Assembly: GCF_963667685.1 (NCBI RefSeq)
Contig: NZ_OY763932.1
Coordinates: 248,001-312,000 of the forward strand
Source of the DNA: Maridesulfovibrio sp.
GTDB taxonomy: Bacteria; Desulfobacterota; Desulfovibrionia; Desulfovibrionales; Desulfovibrionaceae
Direction of reading: 5' to 3'
Length of the DNA: 64,000 bases
This document shows positions 26,518-36,484 of the stretch, piece by piece (position 1 is the stretch's first letter; each line of letters opens with the position of its first letter). Under the pieces are notes generated by a model. The model saw nothing but the letters and a program-made list of their open reading frames with translations. It ran no database searches and was not told the DNA's origin. The position numbers and the translations under genes were made by a program.

Positions 26518-27560
26518 TTCTGCGCTATGTGATGCCTACAATCGCTTTCGGGTGTATGGCATTGATGTTGGTTGCAGGTTGGTTTCTGTACCGAAACTGG
26601 ACTTTCCTGAATGTTCCACCGGATATGGAAGGACGCGAGATACTTTTCAGCGTTGATCCGGGACAGCCCTTGTGGACTGTTTCCGGAAATCTTGCAAAAG
26701 CAGGGCTGATCACGGATGCCAAACAGTTCCGTGAATACGCACAGGCTCAAGGCAAGTCTTCAAAAATACGCGCCGGAGAATTCAGCCTTTGGTCCAACAT
26801 GACCGCACCTCAGGTGCTTGATACGTTGACTACTTCTTCCGGCATACTTCACAAATTTTCAGTGCGAGAAGGACTGACATGGTGGGCAACAGCCAAGGAA
26901 GCGGAAAAATCCGGGCTGACCAATTATGCAGAATTCAAAAAAGCGGTCGCTGACCCCGCCCTGCTGGCTGAGTATAAAATTCCGGCCAAAAATGCTGAAG
27001 GCTACCTTTTTCCGGAAACCTACCTGATGACCCGGCCAAAGAACGAAACGGGTAAAATCATGGTGGAAACCATGCTCAAAGAATTCCGCAAAGCGGCAAA
27101 TGAGGCTTGGAACGGAACACTCCCTTCCCCGGCGGAAATACACAAAGCCGTGATCCTTGCTTCCCTAATTGAGAAGGAAACCGGTGACATAAGTGAACGG
27201 CGCACCATTGCCGGAGTCTTTGCCAACCGCTTGAATAAGGGCTACCTGCTGCAATGTGACCCGACGATAATTTACGGTCTGGGTGAAACATTTGACGGCA
27301 ACCTGCGCAAGAAGCATTTAAACGATGACTCAAACCCCTACAATACATATAAGCACAGGGGATTGCCTCCGGGACCGATTTGTTCGCCGGGCCTCGACTC
27401 ACTAAAAGCGGCCATTAATCCGGAAAAGCATTTATACCTTTACTTTGTAGCCAAAGGTGACGGATCGCACTACTTCAGCAAGTCACTGAAAGAACACAAT
27501 GAGGCTGTAAAAAAGTATCAACTACGCCGTAACCGAAAGACATACAGGTCTTACAATTAG
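26499..27560 (+). CDS. mltG: Endolytic murein transglycosylase MltG
   Basis: Cleaves nascent peptidoglycan strands in the periplasm and is thought to end glycan chain growth. The product (353 residues from the ATG at 26499) has one N-terminal membrane segment at about 9-30 and a YceG domain. The catalytic Glu is in ASLIEKETG, followed by IAGVFANRL and NTYKHRGLPPGPI, all conserved. The start overlaps ruvX by 19 bases; an earlier in-frame ATG at 26439 is possible. The ruvX-mltG pair is common in proteobacteria. A strong terminator follows. Confidence 0.94.
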   Translation: MARPSIILRYVMPTIAFGCMALMLVAGWFLYRNWTFLNVPPDMEGREILFSVDPGQPLWTVSGNLAKAGLITDAKQFREYAQAQGKSSKIRAGEFSLWSNMTAPQVLDTLTTSSGILHKFSVREGLTWWATAKEAEKSGLTNYAEFKKAVADPALLAEYKIPAKNAEGYLFPETYLMTRPKNETGKIMVETMLKEFRKAANEAWNGTLPSPAEIHKAVILASLIEKETGDISERRTIAGVFANRLNKGYLLQCDPTIIYGLGETFDGNLRKKHLNDDSNPYNTYKHRGLPPGPICSPGLDSLKAAINPEKHLYLYFVAKGDGSHYFSKSLKEHNEAVKKYQLRRNRKTYRSYN

Positions 27561-27579
27561 GAACAAAGAATATCACGAA

Positions 27580-27629
27580 AGAAAGGGCGGACCAGAGTCA
27601 CAGGACTCAGGTCCGCCCTTTCTGCTTTT
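27580..27629 (+). terminator. Terminator of ruvX-mltG
   Basis: AGAAAGGGCGGACC / GGTCCGCCCTTTCT, 14 perfect pairs, followed by GCTTTT. The stem is also capable of working on the other strand. Confidence 0.85.
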
Positions 27630-27668
27630 AGCAGTCAAATCCATGCCGGCGTCTATGGCGTAATAAAA

Positions 27669-27689
27669 GCCCCTTTGGACTTTAGGGGA
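27669..27689 (-). terminator. Terminator of the binding-protein/kinase operon (minus strand)
   Basis: CCCCTTT / TTTAGGGG-type hairpin, followed on the minus strand by CTTTTATT. It lies just past the stop at 27697. Confidence 0.7.
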
Positions 27690-27696
27690 CAAGAAG

Positions 27697-28410
27697 CTAC
27701 AAACTCGCCCGCGCATCAGCTTCCGTTTCATAAACAGAAGCCATCTGGGTTATTCCCATGGAATGCAGTACGGACCGAAAATTTTCTGAAAGCCCGGCTA
27801 TGTGTACGCCGCAACCACGGGTTCGTGCCTTTTCCACCAGTTTCAACAGAGAATCCATGGCTGCGCCGTTGATTGAGGATTTCTCCTGAAAAATAAGGAG
27901 AAAGGTCCCCTTAGCTGTGGAAAGAGCCTCATCAAAGACATCGAGCAATAACCCTTCGGACTTTGAAGTAAGGTTGCCTGTTACATTGATCACCGCCAGA
28001 TCATCTTCAAGAGTCAGGCGGATATCTTTCTGTCGGCTACGGGCAAATTCAATCCTGTCCTGTGAAAGCTTCAAGGCTTTCTCAAGATCCTCACGCTTCA
28101 CGGGTTTATTGAGAAAATCTGTGGCATCAAGATTAAGGGCTTTGATGGCAAGTTCCATGTCACCATGCCCGGTGATCACAATCACCTCGGAATCAGGAGA
28201 GATGGATTTAATTCTTCCCAGCACCTGTAAACCGTCCATGCCGGGCATTTTTATGTCAGTCATTACCAAATCAGGTTGTTCAGTATCAAATATCCTGACC
28301 CCTGCTTCGCCATTTTCTGCAGTAAGCACCTCATGACCATATGCCGTCAGCAACATCTTGAACATGTTCAAGGTAGCTTTCTCATCGTCAATTACAAGAA
28401 TTTTGCTCAC
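27697..28410 (-). CDS. Response regulator with C-terminal STAS domain
   Basis: 237 residues. Receiver at 1-120: ILVIDDE, Asp52 in VMTDIKMPGMDG, VITGHG and Lys in LNKPVK. A STAS-like domain at about 130-235 has INVTGNLTSKSEGLLLDVF and SSINGAAMDSLLKLV, where Ser/Asn at the anti-sigma-antagonist phosphorylation region can be seen. The start is GTG at 28410 with GGGG upstream. It ends an operon of PilZ protein, binding protein, kinase and this regulator. A phosphorylation-controlled switch of a partner kinase or anti-sigma factor is the likely output, by analogy with RsbV/SpoIIAA. Confidence 0.88.
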   Translation of the reverse strand: MSKILVIDDEKATLNMFKMLLTAYGHEVLTAENGEAGVRIFDTEQPDLVMTDIKMPGMDGLQVLGRIKSISPDSEVIVITGHGDMELAIKALNLDATDFLNKPVKREDLEKALKLSQDRIEFARSRQKDIRLTLEDDLAVINVTGNLTSKSEGLLLDVFDEALSTAKGTFLLIFQEKSSINGAAMDSLLKLVEKARTRGCGVHIAGLSENFRSVLHSMGITQMASVYETEADARASL

Positions 28411-28440
28411 GCCAAACCCCGATATACTAATAATTTATAA

Positions 28441-30474
28441 TTAATTATCTTCCGCAGCAGCCGGAAAAGAAATTATGAATGAAGTTCCCCTGCCAGGTTC
28501 ACTCTCTATATCAATGCTGCCATTATAGTCTCTTACTATGCCATAGGTTATGGCAAGGCCCAACCCCATTCCATATCCTACCTCTTTGGTACTGAAAAAT
28601 GGCTCAAAAATCTTGTCGCGCACTTCTTCTGTGATGCCGGCCCCCGTATCAGAGACACGGACCCGAACCAGACCACCGGCCTTGTAGGTCGATATGGTTA
28701 TGGAATCTTTGCTTTCCACACCAAGATTGTCACGTTTCTCGGCAATAGCATCGCGGGCATTGTTCACCAGATTAAAGAAGACCTGCTGTAAACGGTTATC
28801 TTCGGCGACAACCTTTGGCAGACCTTCTCCAAGATCAAGATGAATGGAAATATTCTGCAACTCGAACTGCTTTGTAACCAGTCTGAGCACTCCTTTGACC
28901 GGGACATTGATATCCACCCTGTCTGTCTTGAAACCCGACTTACGGCCAAAAGCGCGCAGAGCACTGATAATCTCAGCGGCACGGTCCACCTGACTGCTGA
29001 CTTCTCTGGCAACCTCTTCAAGCTGGGTAGCAGGCACATCACGTCCCTGCTCAGCCATTAGGGCAAGGTATTCACTACCCATCTTGATCGCATTAAGCGG
29101 CTGATTGACCTCATGGGCCACACCGGCCGACATTTCACCAAGTGATTTCATTTTGGCTGCCTGCACCAGCTGAGCGTCTTTTTCAATAATCTCAGTTACG
29201 TCGTTTACAGCCACAATCATTGAAGGCTTACTTTTGTAGGTAATAGGACAGACGTGCATATTCACGTAAACAGGACTTCCGTTCTTCCGGTAATGAATAA
29301 TCTTCGGATAATATACACACCCGGCAGGCCCGCCATATTCCTCAAAAGCCTGAATACATTCCTCATTGGACTCCGGACCGAGACGCAGGAACTGCTCCCC
29401 AATCAACTCTTCGCGGGAATATCCATAAAGCTCGGTAACACGTGGATTGGCATCAATGATTGTAAAATCATTACAGGATACTACGAGAACAGGATCAGGT
29501 CCGCTGTCAAACAGTGATTTATATTTCTCTTCAGACTCGCGCAACTTACGGCGGTAAAGCTTGATAGACCAGACCATATTTCTAAAACTGTCAGCCAGTT
29601 GAACAACCTCATCTCCCTCGCGCTTGTAATAAAAACTGCAGTCGCGGCACTGCTGAGCATTAGCTTGCCCATCAATGCCTCTGTTGTCCCCATAAGTCAG
29701 CAGATCAAAGTGCCAGCAGGGAAAATCAGTATTGTGGTACGCAGGGCAGCTGGATGCATCCCAATCAGTCTCTCCAGTCAACAAGTCCAGACTGAAATCA
29801 AAATTCCCCCGTGAAAGCTCATCCGAAACACGGGTGAGAGTACTCACCGGTTGTGTGATGTACTTCGCTAAACGGTGGCTTATTACAAAAATGATGATAA
29901 CGACAAAAGAGATAAAACCAAGAAATGTGAACCGTAATGTCGAAACCAGCTGGTCGATATGAATTTTGTTCAGTCCGACATGAACAGTTCCTATGCGGTA
30001 CAGACCTTCTTTGATCGGGACCGCAATGTCATATGCGGAAGTCCGCCCAAGGTCGATGCGCCGGAGAGATTTATCTTCACCTTCAGGAATGGGATTAGCA
30101 AGATCAAGGCCCTTGGGAAACGGCTTGGTGAAGGTATGGCATAAGACCTCCCCGTCCTTGCCAAGAATATAAATGTAAGTGATCAGGTGCTGCCTTTCAC
30201 GCAATTTTGCTTCCTCGAAAGCAAGACTCAACAGCCGGGGGTAATCTTTGTCCAGAATAAATCCGGCCCCGCGTTCGGCAATTGAATATGCGATTGCGAC
30301 GCCGCGCAGCTCCAGTTCCTTAGTCAGAGAGGAAACCAGAATCCAGCGTGCCAGCAATGCAATTATTGCACTGATTATTAAAATTACTCCGAGTGTGGAG
30401 AAAAAGATTTTATTTTTAAGGGTAAGCCCGGAAAAACGTTTTATAAGTTCCTGCTTTGAAAAAATACTTATCAT
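28441..30474 (-). CDS. Sensor histidine kinase with PAS domain and Cys-rich insert in the HAMP linker
   Basis: 677 residues. Membrane segments at about 25-48 and 181-200 flank a periplasmic sensor. HAMP first helix at 203-225 ([19 protein letters not shown]) and second helix at about 287-303 ([13 protein letters not shown]) are separated by about 55 residues with Cys243, Cys253, Cys276 and Cys279 plus nearby Trp/His (FPCWH, QQCRDC). This matches the two-CW type of small Cys domain. A PAS domain is at about 320-430 and a kinase core follows: [11 protein letters not shown] (His near 452), [24 protein letters not shown]. The start overlaps the binding-protein stop (ATGA). It probably reads the adjacent binding protein and phosphorylates the receiver-STAS protein. 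Confidence 0.92.
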   Translation of the reverse strand: MISIFSKQELIKRFSGLTLKNKIFFSTLGVILIISAIIALLARWILVSSLTKELELRGVAIAYSIAERGAGFILDKDYPRLLSLAFEEAKLRERQHLITYIYILGKDGEVLCHTFTKPFPKGLDLANPIPEGEDKSLRRIDLGRTSAYDIAVPIKEGLYRIGTVHVGLNKIHIDQLVSTLRFTFLGFISFVVIIIFVISHRLAKYITQPVSTLTRVSDELSRGNFDFSLDLLTGETDWDASSCPAYHNTDFPCWHFDLLTYGDNRGIDGQANAQQCRDCSFYYKREGDEVVQLADSFRNMVWSIKLYRRKLRESEEKYKSLFDSGPDPVLVVSCNDFTIIDANPRVTELYGYSREELIGEQFLRLGPESNEECIQAFEEYGGPAGCVYYPKIIHYRKNGSPVYVNMHVCPITYKSKPSMIVAVNDVTEIIEKDAQLVQAAKMKSLGEMSAGVAHEVNQPLNAIKMGSEYLALMAEQGRDVPATQLEEVAREVSSQVDRAAEIISALRAFGRKSGFKTDRVDINVPVKGVLRLVTKQFELQNISIHLDLGEGLPKVVAEDNRLQQVFFNLVNNARDAIAEKRDNLGVESKDSITISTYKAGGLVRVRVSDTGAGITEEVRDKIFEPFFSTKEVGYGMGLGLAITYGIVRDYNGSIDIESEPGRGTSFIISFPAAAEDN

Positions 30475-31673
30475 GAAGCACCCTTAATCAATTCCGACCA
30501 ATCCCGGATCAACTCGAACCTGCCCTTTTTAAAACGGGTGAAATAGACTTTATCCATACCTTGATGGTCCATTTGGCCGTAAGAAACGGTGATTCCCGGT
30601 GCTATTTCAAATTTATTCATACTTTCAATAGCCTTGATAAAACCTTCCCGGCTAAGTTCCCGCCCACTGCGCCGCAGCCCTTCCGCAAGGATGCGGGCAT
30701 TAAAAAAACCTTCAAGACCGACCAGATTCGGAGTGTCCTGCGGGTAGTACCGTTTGAGCAGGCTTATATAACTGGCAGCTTCGGAACTTGAAAGATCGCG
30801 GTCATCGGCAAATGGCGGAACAACCTGTGACATTATCACCAGTTCACGATCCGAATGGAGATTGCGGGCAAACTCTCGCGCTCCCATAAAAGATACAGTG
30901 TAGTAAACCGGATTAGCGCCTTCCTTGCGAAGCAACTCCATAAATTTGATGCATGGCCCGCTTGTACCGATCATAAAAACCGCTTCTGCTCCGGAGTCCT
31001 TGATCCGCTCTACTCCCTCGCTTACATCTAATGAACCGCGGGTATACGACCCCCTTGCAACCGGCTCAAGGTCGTAATCCTTAAGGGCCAGCTCAGTTCC
31101 GGTCAGTCCGTCAAACCCGAAAGCATCATATTGGTAAAAAACTGCGATCTTTGTAATTTTCAGATCTTCTACCATATGACGCACTGCTTCCCTGGTTTCC
31201 TGATAGTATGAAGGCCTGATGTTTATGACGTAGCGATTGAAAGGTTTGCGCAAGGCATCGGCCCCTGTAAACATTCCAAGCAGGGGGATGTGTGCATCTT
31301 CCACCAGAGGAAGGACCTCAACTGTTGTAGGAGTCCCCACGTAGCAAAACAGCGCAAAAATTTTATCCTTGATGAGAAGCTTCTGGGTATTAATTAAACA
31401 TTTGGGAGGATCATAAGAATCATCATAGGCAACAACTTCCACTGTGCGGCCATGGATGCCGCCGTTGTCATTAACATGCTTAAGATAGGCGAGTGCGCCG
31501 TGTAAAGTCTGGACTCCCAGATAGCTGGCATGCCCTTCAAGAGCCAGAGAAGCCCCGAAAACAACTTTATCAGGGTAAATTCCGGCATTGTCACTTTCTT
31601 CCACCTCAACGGAAACCGACCGCTCACACGCAACGAGTAACAGAAATAAAACCAGCAGTAATATCTTTTTCAT
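30471..31673 (-). CDS. LivK-type periplasmic binding lipoprotein, orphan
   Basis: 400 residues with a lipoprotein signal (LLLVAC, Cys15) and a periplasmic-binding-6 fold: ASLALEGHASYLG, then GGIHGRTVEVVAYDDSY, then FCYVGTPTT. Relatives bind branched-chain amino acids, amides or urea for ABC uptake, but no permease or ATPase gene is nearby. It is cotranscribed with a membrane kinase, so a sensory role, presenting ligand to the kinase, is likely. A second binding protein of the same type (35246) is paired with another kinase. Confidence 0.9.
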   Translation of the reverse strand: MKKILLLVLFLLLVACERSVSVEVEESDNAGIYPDKVVFGASLALEGHASYLGVQTLHGALAYLKHVNDNGGIHGRTVEVVAYDDSYDPPKCLINTQKLLIKDKIFALFCYVGTPTTVEVLPLVEDAHIPLLGMFTGADALRKPFNRYVINIRPSYYQETREAVRHMVEDLKITKIAVFYQYDAFGFDGLTGTELALKDYDLEPVARGSYTRGSLDVSEGVERIKDSGAEAVFMIGTSGPCIKFMELLRKEGANPVYYTVSFMGAREFARNLHSDRELVIMSQVVPPFADDRDLSSSEAASYISLLKRYYPQDTPNLVGLEGFFNARILAEGLRRSGRELSREGFIKAIESMNKFEIAPGITVSYGQMDHQGMDKVYFTRFKKGRFELIRDWSELIKGAS

Positions 31674-31676
31674 ATG

Positions 31677-32756
31677 CTAAATTCCATGTTCAGGATGTGC
31701 CAGACTCATGGCCATAACCGCCTGCCCTTTGAACAAAGAACTGCGCTTGCGCGGCGGAATGCTCAAGCTACGTAAAAACTGAAAACTCATCCGGGTCATT
31801 CCTGCCCCGACCCCTTTGGCAGCCCTGACCTCCGCATGAATAAGATGAGGCTGGAATATCCTGCTTTTCGGCTGGTAGATAAGCATACACAGAAGAACTT
31901 TGTCATTTCGAGATATGACACTTCCACCTTTTCGAACCCTTGCCGTAAGAGCAATCCCCCCCTTGGAAATATCTAGCACCTGTTCCGCTGAAGGGTTTGG
32001 GGTTTTAAACTTACGGTTATCGATCATCACTTCCGGTTCAACCTTATCCAAAATCTGCTCAATATCGTAATCTTCCGATTCAAGACGCCAGATTTTAATC
32101 TTGATATACCGCTGATCAGCCACCTTACGGCGTGCAAACACCCTGCGCTTTATAAAACCGAAAGAAGACCTTCTGGTAATTACCATCCCTTTTTCATCAG
32201 ACCTACTGGAGAGCTGTCCAACAAAAGCATTTACCCTCTTATCCCCTCTCTGCATTTCAGCAAAAATGCATTTAACCTGCATACCGGGCGCAAGCAAATC
32301 CTCGCTGACAAGGTCTTCAAAGGTAAAAACAATGTTATGCCCTTCTATTCCGGAAGCAGTCACTACTGCAGCCAAAGAACGTTGCCCGGAACGCTCCGCC
32401 AGGACATCAACCGGAATCCGGCTCATCACAAGCTTATTCAGAATATCTGCATCACTGGAAACCTTCCACAGGCTGTTAGCAGCTGACACATTACGCGCAA
32501 TGCTGCTGCGACTTTTATCCGTATCAACTTCTACCTCACCATCAGCAAAATGGACTCCCAAAGGAGTGTTGCTCAACAAGCTCTGTAGAAACTTTTTAAC
32601 CCCAAATTTTCGTAGCCAATGAATCAACAGGAGAACCAGAAGAACAACTGAAAGGACCAGGAAAAATACTTTCACTTCTCCCGGCATTGGGGGCAGACCG
32701 TGAAATGTGTCCTGAATTGTTCCAAGGAATCTGGTATCGACTTTAGACTGTATCAT
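31677..32756 (-). CDS. Membrane-anchored PilZ-domain protein
   Basis: 359 residues with one membrane segment at 29-47. The cytoplasmic part ends in a PilZ-like domain: RRVFARRK at 204-211 gives the RxxxR motif and DISKGGIAL at 262-270 gives the (D/N)xSxxG motif that bind cyclic di-GMP. Residues 70-190 look like the YcgR-N type of beta domain that often precedes PilZ. It is the first gene of the minus-strand operon, three bases before the binding protein. There is no strong SD. It is a likely c-di-GMP receptor linking second messenger to solute sensing or surface behaviour. Confidence 0.8.
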   Translation of the reverse strand: MIQSKVDTRFLGTIQDTFHGLPPMPGEVKVFFLVLSVVLLVLLLIHWLRKFGVKKFLQSLLSNTPLGVHFADGEVEVDTDKSRSSIARNVSAANSLWKVSSDADILNKLVMSRIPVDVLAERSGQRSLAAVVTASGIEGHNIVFTFEDLVSEDLLAPGMQVKCIFAEMQRGDKRVNAFVGQLSSRSDEKGMVITRRSSFGFIKRRVFARRKVADQRYIKIKIWRLESEDYDIEQILDKVEPEVMIDNRKFKTPNPSAEQVLDISKGGIALTARVRKGGSVISRNDKVLLCMLIYQPKSRIFQPHLIHAEVRAAKGVGAGMTRMSFQFLRSLSIPPRKRSSLFKGQAVMAMSLAHPEHGI

Positions 32757-32906
32757 ATTTTGATTTTATTACGGTAATTTTATAAAAGCAAAGCTCTCTA
32801 GGGTGTCACTTTCATTTAAATATATTATTACTGTGATATATCAAAAGTGCAGTATACACTACAATTCATCAATGCCAATTAATTTTTATTTTCATGAACC
32901 TAACCC

Positions 32907-32935
32907 TTGCCGAGTTTGAATACAATATGTAAATA
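32907..32935 (+). promoter_or_regulatory. Candidate promoter of the receiver/HD-GYP operon
   Basis: TTGCCG, 17 bases, TAAATA; the ATG follows 33 bases later. Confidence 0.4.
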
Positions 32936-32968
32936 TGATCACAATTTGGCAACTGACAAGGAGGTAAT

Positions 32969-33355
32969 ATGGCCGGAAAAATTCTAGTTGTGGACGATGA
33001 AGTTCACATCAGGATGCTTCTAGAACAGACGCTGGAAGAGCTGGAAGATGATTACGGTGTAGAGCTGCTTACGGCCGAAAACGGGGAAGAAGGACTGGAT
33101 TGCATCCGGGAGGAACGTCCTGAATTGGTTTTTCTCGACATCATGATGCCATACATGAATGGATATGAAGTTTGTCAGGCTGTCCGGGAAGATGTCAGTC
33201 TCTCCGGTATAAAAATAATCCTGTTAACAGCCAAAGGTCAAGAAGCAGACCGTAAGCATGGCCTTGAACTGGGCGCTGAACGGTATATGACCAAACCTTT
33301 CGACCCAGATGAAATTCTTGAGGTAGCCAAAGCAATTCTGAACATTAAGGACTGA
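32969..33355 (+). CDS. Response regulator, single receiver domain
   Basis: 128 residues, AGKILVVDDEVHIRM, Asp in FLDIMMPYMNG, LLTAKG and Lys in MTKPFD. An excellent AAGGAGG precedes the ATG. It is followed ten bases later by the HD-GYP gene, so it may control that enzyme as a separate receiver. There is no output domain of its own. Confidence 0.93.
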   Translation: MAGKILVVDDEVHIRMLLEQTLEELEDDYGVELLTAENGEEGLDCIREERPELVFLDIMMPYMNGYEVCQAVREDVSLSGIKIILLTAKGQEADRKHGLELGAERYMTKPFDPDEILEVAKAILNIKD

Positions 33356-33365
33356 TGATAATCCT

Positions 33366-35132
33366 ATGAATGCAGGACTGAATCCGGAAATACGTCTTAA
33401 AAGAATCTTGAAGCCCAAGAAGCTTAAATCCTTCTTCCAGAAGGCGTTGCCTTTACTCCCTGATGAATCAGTTTTATGTGTCTATATCGATGGGAAACCT
33501 ATCTTCTGCGCCGAACCAGTGCAGCCCTCATTTGAAGAAACAATTTCCAGCCCCCTCAAGACTCCGTCCGGTGACAACCTGAGTCTAGGTGTTTTTATTT
33601 CCAACCGTGACCAGCTTCTTGAACCGGAGCTGAACCACATCAAATCAGTTCTTGAATTTGCCGCCTTTTCGATCTCCAATTACATTGCGTCCGAAACAGC
33701 CAGACGCCAGATCGGAGAAGAAACCCTCGCTAAGTACCGGGAACTGGCTCTCCTGCATCGTTCAATCGTTGAATTAAACAATTCCCTGCGGCTCAAAGAC
33801 GTTATCACTGCTCTGACTACTGAATGCAAAACTTCCGCGCTTCCTGCCGAGATGGGTGCTGTGTATCTTCCTGAAGAAGCGGGATTCACCATTTTCGACA
33901 GCTTCGGCGGATTTTCCAACGAAGAACTCGAAAACATCGTTGAATGCACACTTTTCAAAGATATCATTGCCAGTCTGCGTGGAGAAATAATAAACGATGT
34001 AGTTAAAGATAAACGCTGTCACGGTAAGCTTTCATCAAACATACGCTCCATGCTGATCATGCCTATTCCCTCTCCCAATGTATGCGAGGGAGTCCTCATT
34101 CTGACCTCTCCTGCAAAGAACGCCTTTAATGCAGCCCACCTGAAACATGTCAGCACGCTTTCCTCGGTGGCCGGCATCTCAATCAGCAATGCATACAACT
34201 TTGAATCTATCAGAATTCTGATGGACGCACTGCTGAAAGCTCTGGCCGAGGCTATTGATGCCCGGGACCCCTTCACCGCAGGTCATTCAGAACGGGTAGC
34301 GCATCTCGCTGTTTCATTCGCCAGACATATTTCGCAGGACAATCAACATTTTGAGCATATCACTTTTACAGATGAACAGCTGCGTGAAATTTTCTACTCC
34401 GGAATTCTACACGACATCGGAAAAATCGGAATTAAAGAAGAGGTCTTGACCAAGAAAACAAGGCTTCCCAAGTCCATGGTTGATATTATCGGCATGCGCT
34501 TAAAGCTCTTCGGTATCCACCACATGCACAAGTGGGAAGAAGATTACAAACGTATCAAGCATATAAACAACTCCTTAAATCCGGCGCAAGAAGATCTGGA
34601 TTTCGTCAACGCCATGAGCAACATGAGATTCAAGGTCAACGGTTCAACAATTCATATGCTTCAACCTGACGAAAGGGAAAGCCTGACAGTGCGGCGTGGA
34701 AACCTGACCGCCGAAGAACGAATGGAAATTGAGCGCCACCCTGCCGAGAGTAAACGAATTCTCGAACATATCCCATTTCAGGATGATCTGGCACAGTTAT
34801 TAGCCATTATCGGCCAGCACCACGAAAGACTGGACGGTTCAGGTTATCCTGAAGGCCTTTCCGGTGATGCCATTCTCATCCAAAGCAGGATACTGGCCAT
34901 CGTAGACATCTATGATGCAGTAACTCAAGAAAGACATTACAAGCCTGCAACTCCCAAAGAACGGGCGTTGAAAATTCTTTCTCTCGAAGCCGGGGAAGGC
35001 AAGCTTGATATGTCTTTGGTAAAATTTTTCATAAACAATATTTCTGCCATTGAAACAGGAGCGGAATCTATTGACCTTGACCGACCGGTTTCCTCCAGGT
35101 TCTGCAAAATTCCTCGTGGCAGTTTGAATTAA
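33366..35132 (+). CDS. GAF plus HD-GYP protein, probable c-di-GMP phosphodiesterase
   Basis: 588 residues. A GAF-like domain lies at about 120-270 and an HD-GYP domain at about 285-560: AGHSERVAHL, then GILHDIGKIGI with the metal His-Asp near 349, then HHERLDGSGYPEGL near 485 with the GYP signature. About 75 extra residues sit between the HD and the HP motifs (VDIIGMRLKLFG ... MLQPDERES). HD-GYP enzymes degrade cyclic di-GMP. Placed between the PilZ operon and a second kinase cassette, it gives this region both a c-di-GMP receptor and a hydrolase. No GGDEF cyclase is in the window. Confidence 0.9.
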   Translation: MNAGLNPEIRLKRILKPKKLKSFFQKALPLLPDESVLCVYIDGKPIFCAEPVQPSFEETISSPLKTPSGDNLSLGVFISNRDQLLEPELNHIKSVLEFAAFSISNYIASETARRQIGEETLAKYRELALLHRSIVELNNSLRLKDVITALTTECKTSALPAEMGAVYLPEEAGFTIFDSFGGFSNEELENIVECTLFKDIIASLRGEIINDVVKDKRCHGKLSSNIRSMLIMPIPSPNVCEGVLILTSPAKNAFNAAHLKHVSTLSSVAGISISNAYNFESIRILMDALLKALAEAIDARDPFTAGHSERVAHLAVSFARHISQDNQHFEHITFTDEQLREIFYSGILHDIGKIGIKEEVLTKKTRLPKSMVDIIGMRLKLFGIHHMHKWEEDYKRIKHINNSLNPAQEDLDFVNAMSNMRFKVNGSTIHMLQPDERESLTVRRGNLTAEERMEIERHPAESKRILEHIPFQDDLAQLLAIIGQHHERLDGSGYPEGLSGDAILIQSRILAIVDIYDAVTQERHYKPATPKERALKILSLEAGEGKLDMSLVKFFINNISAIETGAESIDLDRPVSSRFCKIPRGSLN

Positions 35133-35139
35133 TTTTTAT

Positions 35140-35168
35140 CCCGGAACAACTGCTCCGGGTGTTTTTTT
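35140..35168 (+). terminator. Terminator after the HD-GYP gene
   Basis: CCCGGA / TCCGGG stem with an AACAACTGC-type loop, followed by GTGTTTTTTT. Confidence 0.8.
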
Positions 35169-35245
35169 GTCTGCAACCAGCCCGAGACCCAACGGACCAG
35201 ACGGTATGCGTGGGTCAGTAGGCTGCAACTTTTGGGATGCCCGGT

Positions 35246-36484
35246 ATGAACAAAGCCTTGTCCTCTTTAATTATCTCCCTGCTCACATTAACGCTGTTTT
35301 GTGCGACCGCAACAGCCGATAATCCGAAGCCTTTCCTGCTCGGCATGTCCGCAGCCTTCACTGGGCCAAGCAAAGGTCTGGGCATTGAGCTTTATCGCGG
35401 TTCGAAAGCTTATTTTGATCAAATCAATGCTCGGGGCGGTATCAACGGGCGCCGAGTGGTTATTAAAGTCATGGATGACGGCTACAACCCGGAACCAGCT
35501 ATCCGCAATACCATCAAACTGGTTGAGAACGAAAAGGTTGATTGTCTTTTCAATTATGTAGGAACACCGACTGTTACCCGCGTTCTCCCGGTGATTAAGC
35601 ATTTCAACTCTAAAAAACCTGAATTCCTTTTTTTCCCATTCACAGGTGCACAGCCCCAGCGTGAATTTCCATACGAAGATTATGTCTTCAATCTGCGCGC
35701 TTCCTACCGTCAGGAAACCTGGGGCTTAGTTCATAATCTTTATATGGTCGGACGCACCCGTATAGCTGTATTCTATCAGGCCGATGCTTATGGCCGAAGC
35801 GGATGGGACGGGGTTCGCAAGGCTCTGGCAGAAATGGACCTAAGCATCGTCTCTGAAGCTACCTACCGTAGGGGGGCGTCTTTCACTGACTCCATGAAAG
35901 AACAGGTCGAAATTCTCAAAAGAGGCAAACCGGACGCAATCATTGCTGTTGGTGCTTACGAGGCATGCGCGGCATTCATACGAGATGCGCGCGATGCTGG
36001 AGTTGAAATTCCTATTTGCAACCTTTCTTTTGTGGGCAGTGAAAATATGCTCGACCTGCTGTATGGACTAGAGAATGAAAATGGTAAGGATTACACTTCG
36101 GAACTTATCAACTCCCAGACAGTTCCCAGTTATGAAGATACAAGACTTGAAGCTGTACGTGAATACAGGAATGCAATGGCTCAGAATCCTCCACCGCCTG
36201 AAGGATTCAGCAAGGGCTACCAGACCCAAGAATACAGCTTTATCAGCTTTGAGGGGTTCCTGAATGCCAAGGTTATGGCCCACATACTTGAACGAATGAC
36301 CTTGCCGCAGTACCAAAACAACATTTATGCGGCAACACTGTCCATCCGCAATCTTGACATAGGTATTGGAAACGACATCAGCTTCGGACGCGGTAAACAT
36401 CAGGGACTTGATGAAGTATATTATACAAAGGTCTCCGACGGGAAATTCGTTCCGCTAACCGACTGGAAAAGGTGGAGTAAATGA
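35246..36484 (+). CDS. LivK-type periplasmic binding protein, second copy
   Basis: 412 residues from the ATG at 35246, which has GGGA upstream; an ATG three codons earlier is possible. The signal peptide (SLIISLLTLTLFCATATA) ends in a typical Ala cleavage site and there is no lipobox, unlike the copy at 30471. The binding-protein fold shows MSAAFTGPSKGLG, GGINGRRVVIKVMDDGYNP and FNYVGTPTVTRVLPV. It overlaps the hybrid kinase start by four bases. No ABC permease is present. Like its paralogue it is probably the ligand-binding part of a sensory unit. Confidence 0.9.
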   Translation: MNKALSSLIISLLTLTLFCATATADNPKPFLLGMSAAFTGPSKGLGIELYRGSKAYFDQINARGGINGRRVVIKVMDDGYNPEPAIRNTIKLVENEKVDCLFNYVGTPTVTRVLPVIKHFNSKKPEFLFFPFTGAQPQREFPYEDYVFNLRASYRQETWGLVHNLYMVGRTRIAVFYQADAYGRSGWDGVRKALAEMDLSIVSEATYRRGASFTDSMKEQVEILKRGKPDAIIAVGAYEACAAFIRDARDAGVEIPICNLSFVGSENMLDLLYGLENENGKDYTSELINSQTVPSYEDTRLEAVREYRNAMAQNPPPPEGFSKGYQTQEYSFISFEGFLNAKVMAHILERMTLPQYQNNIYAATLSIRNLDIGIGNDISFGRGKHQGLDEVYYTKVSDGKFVPLTDWKRWSK

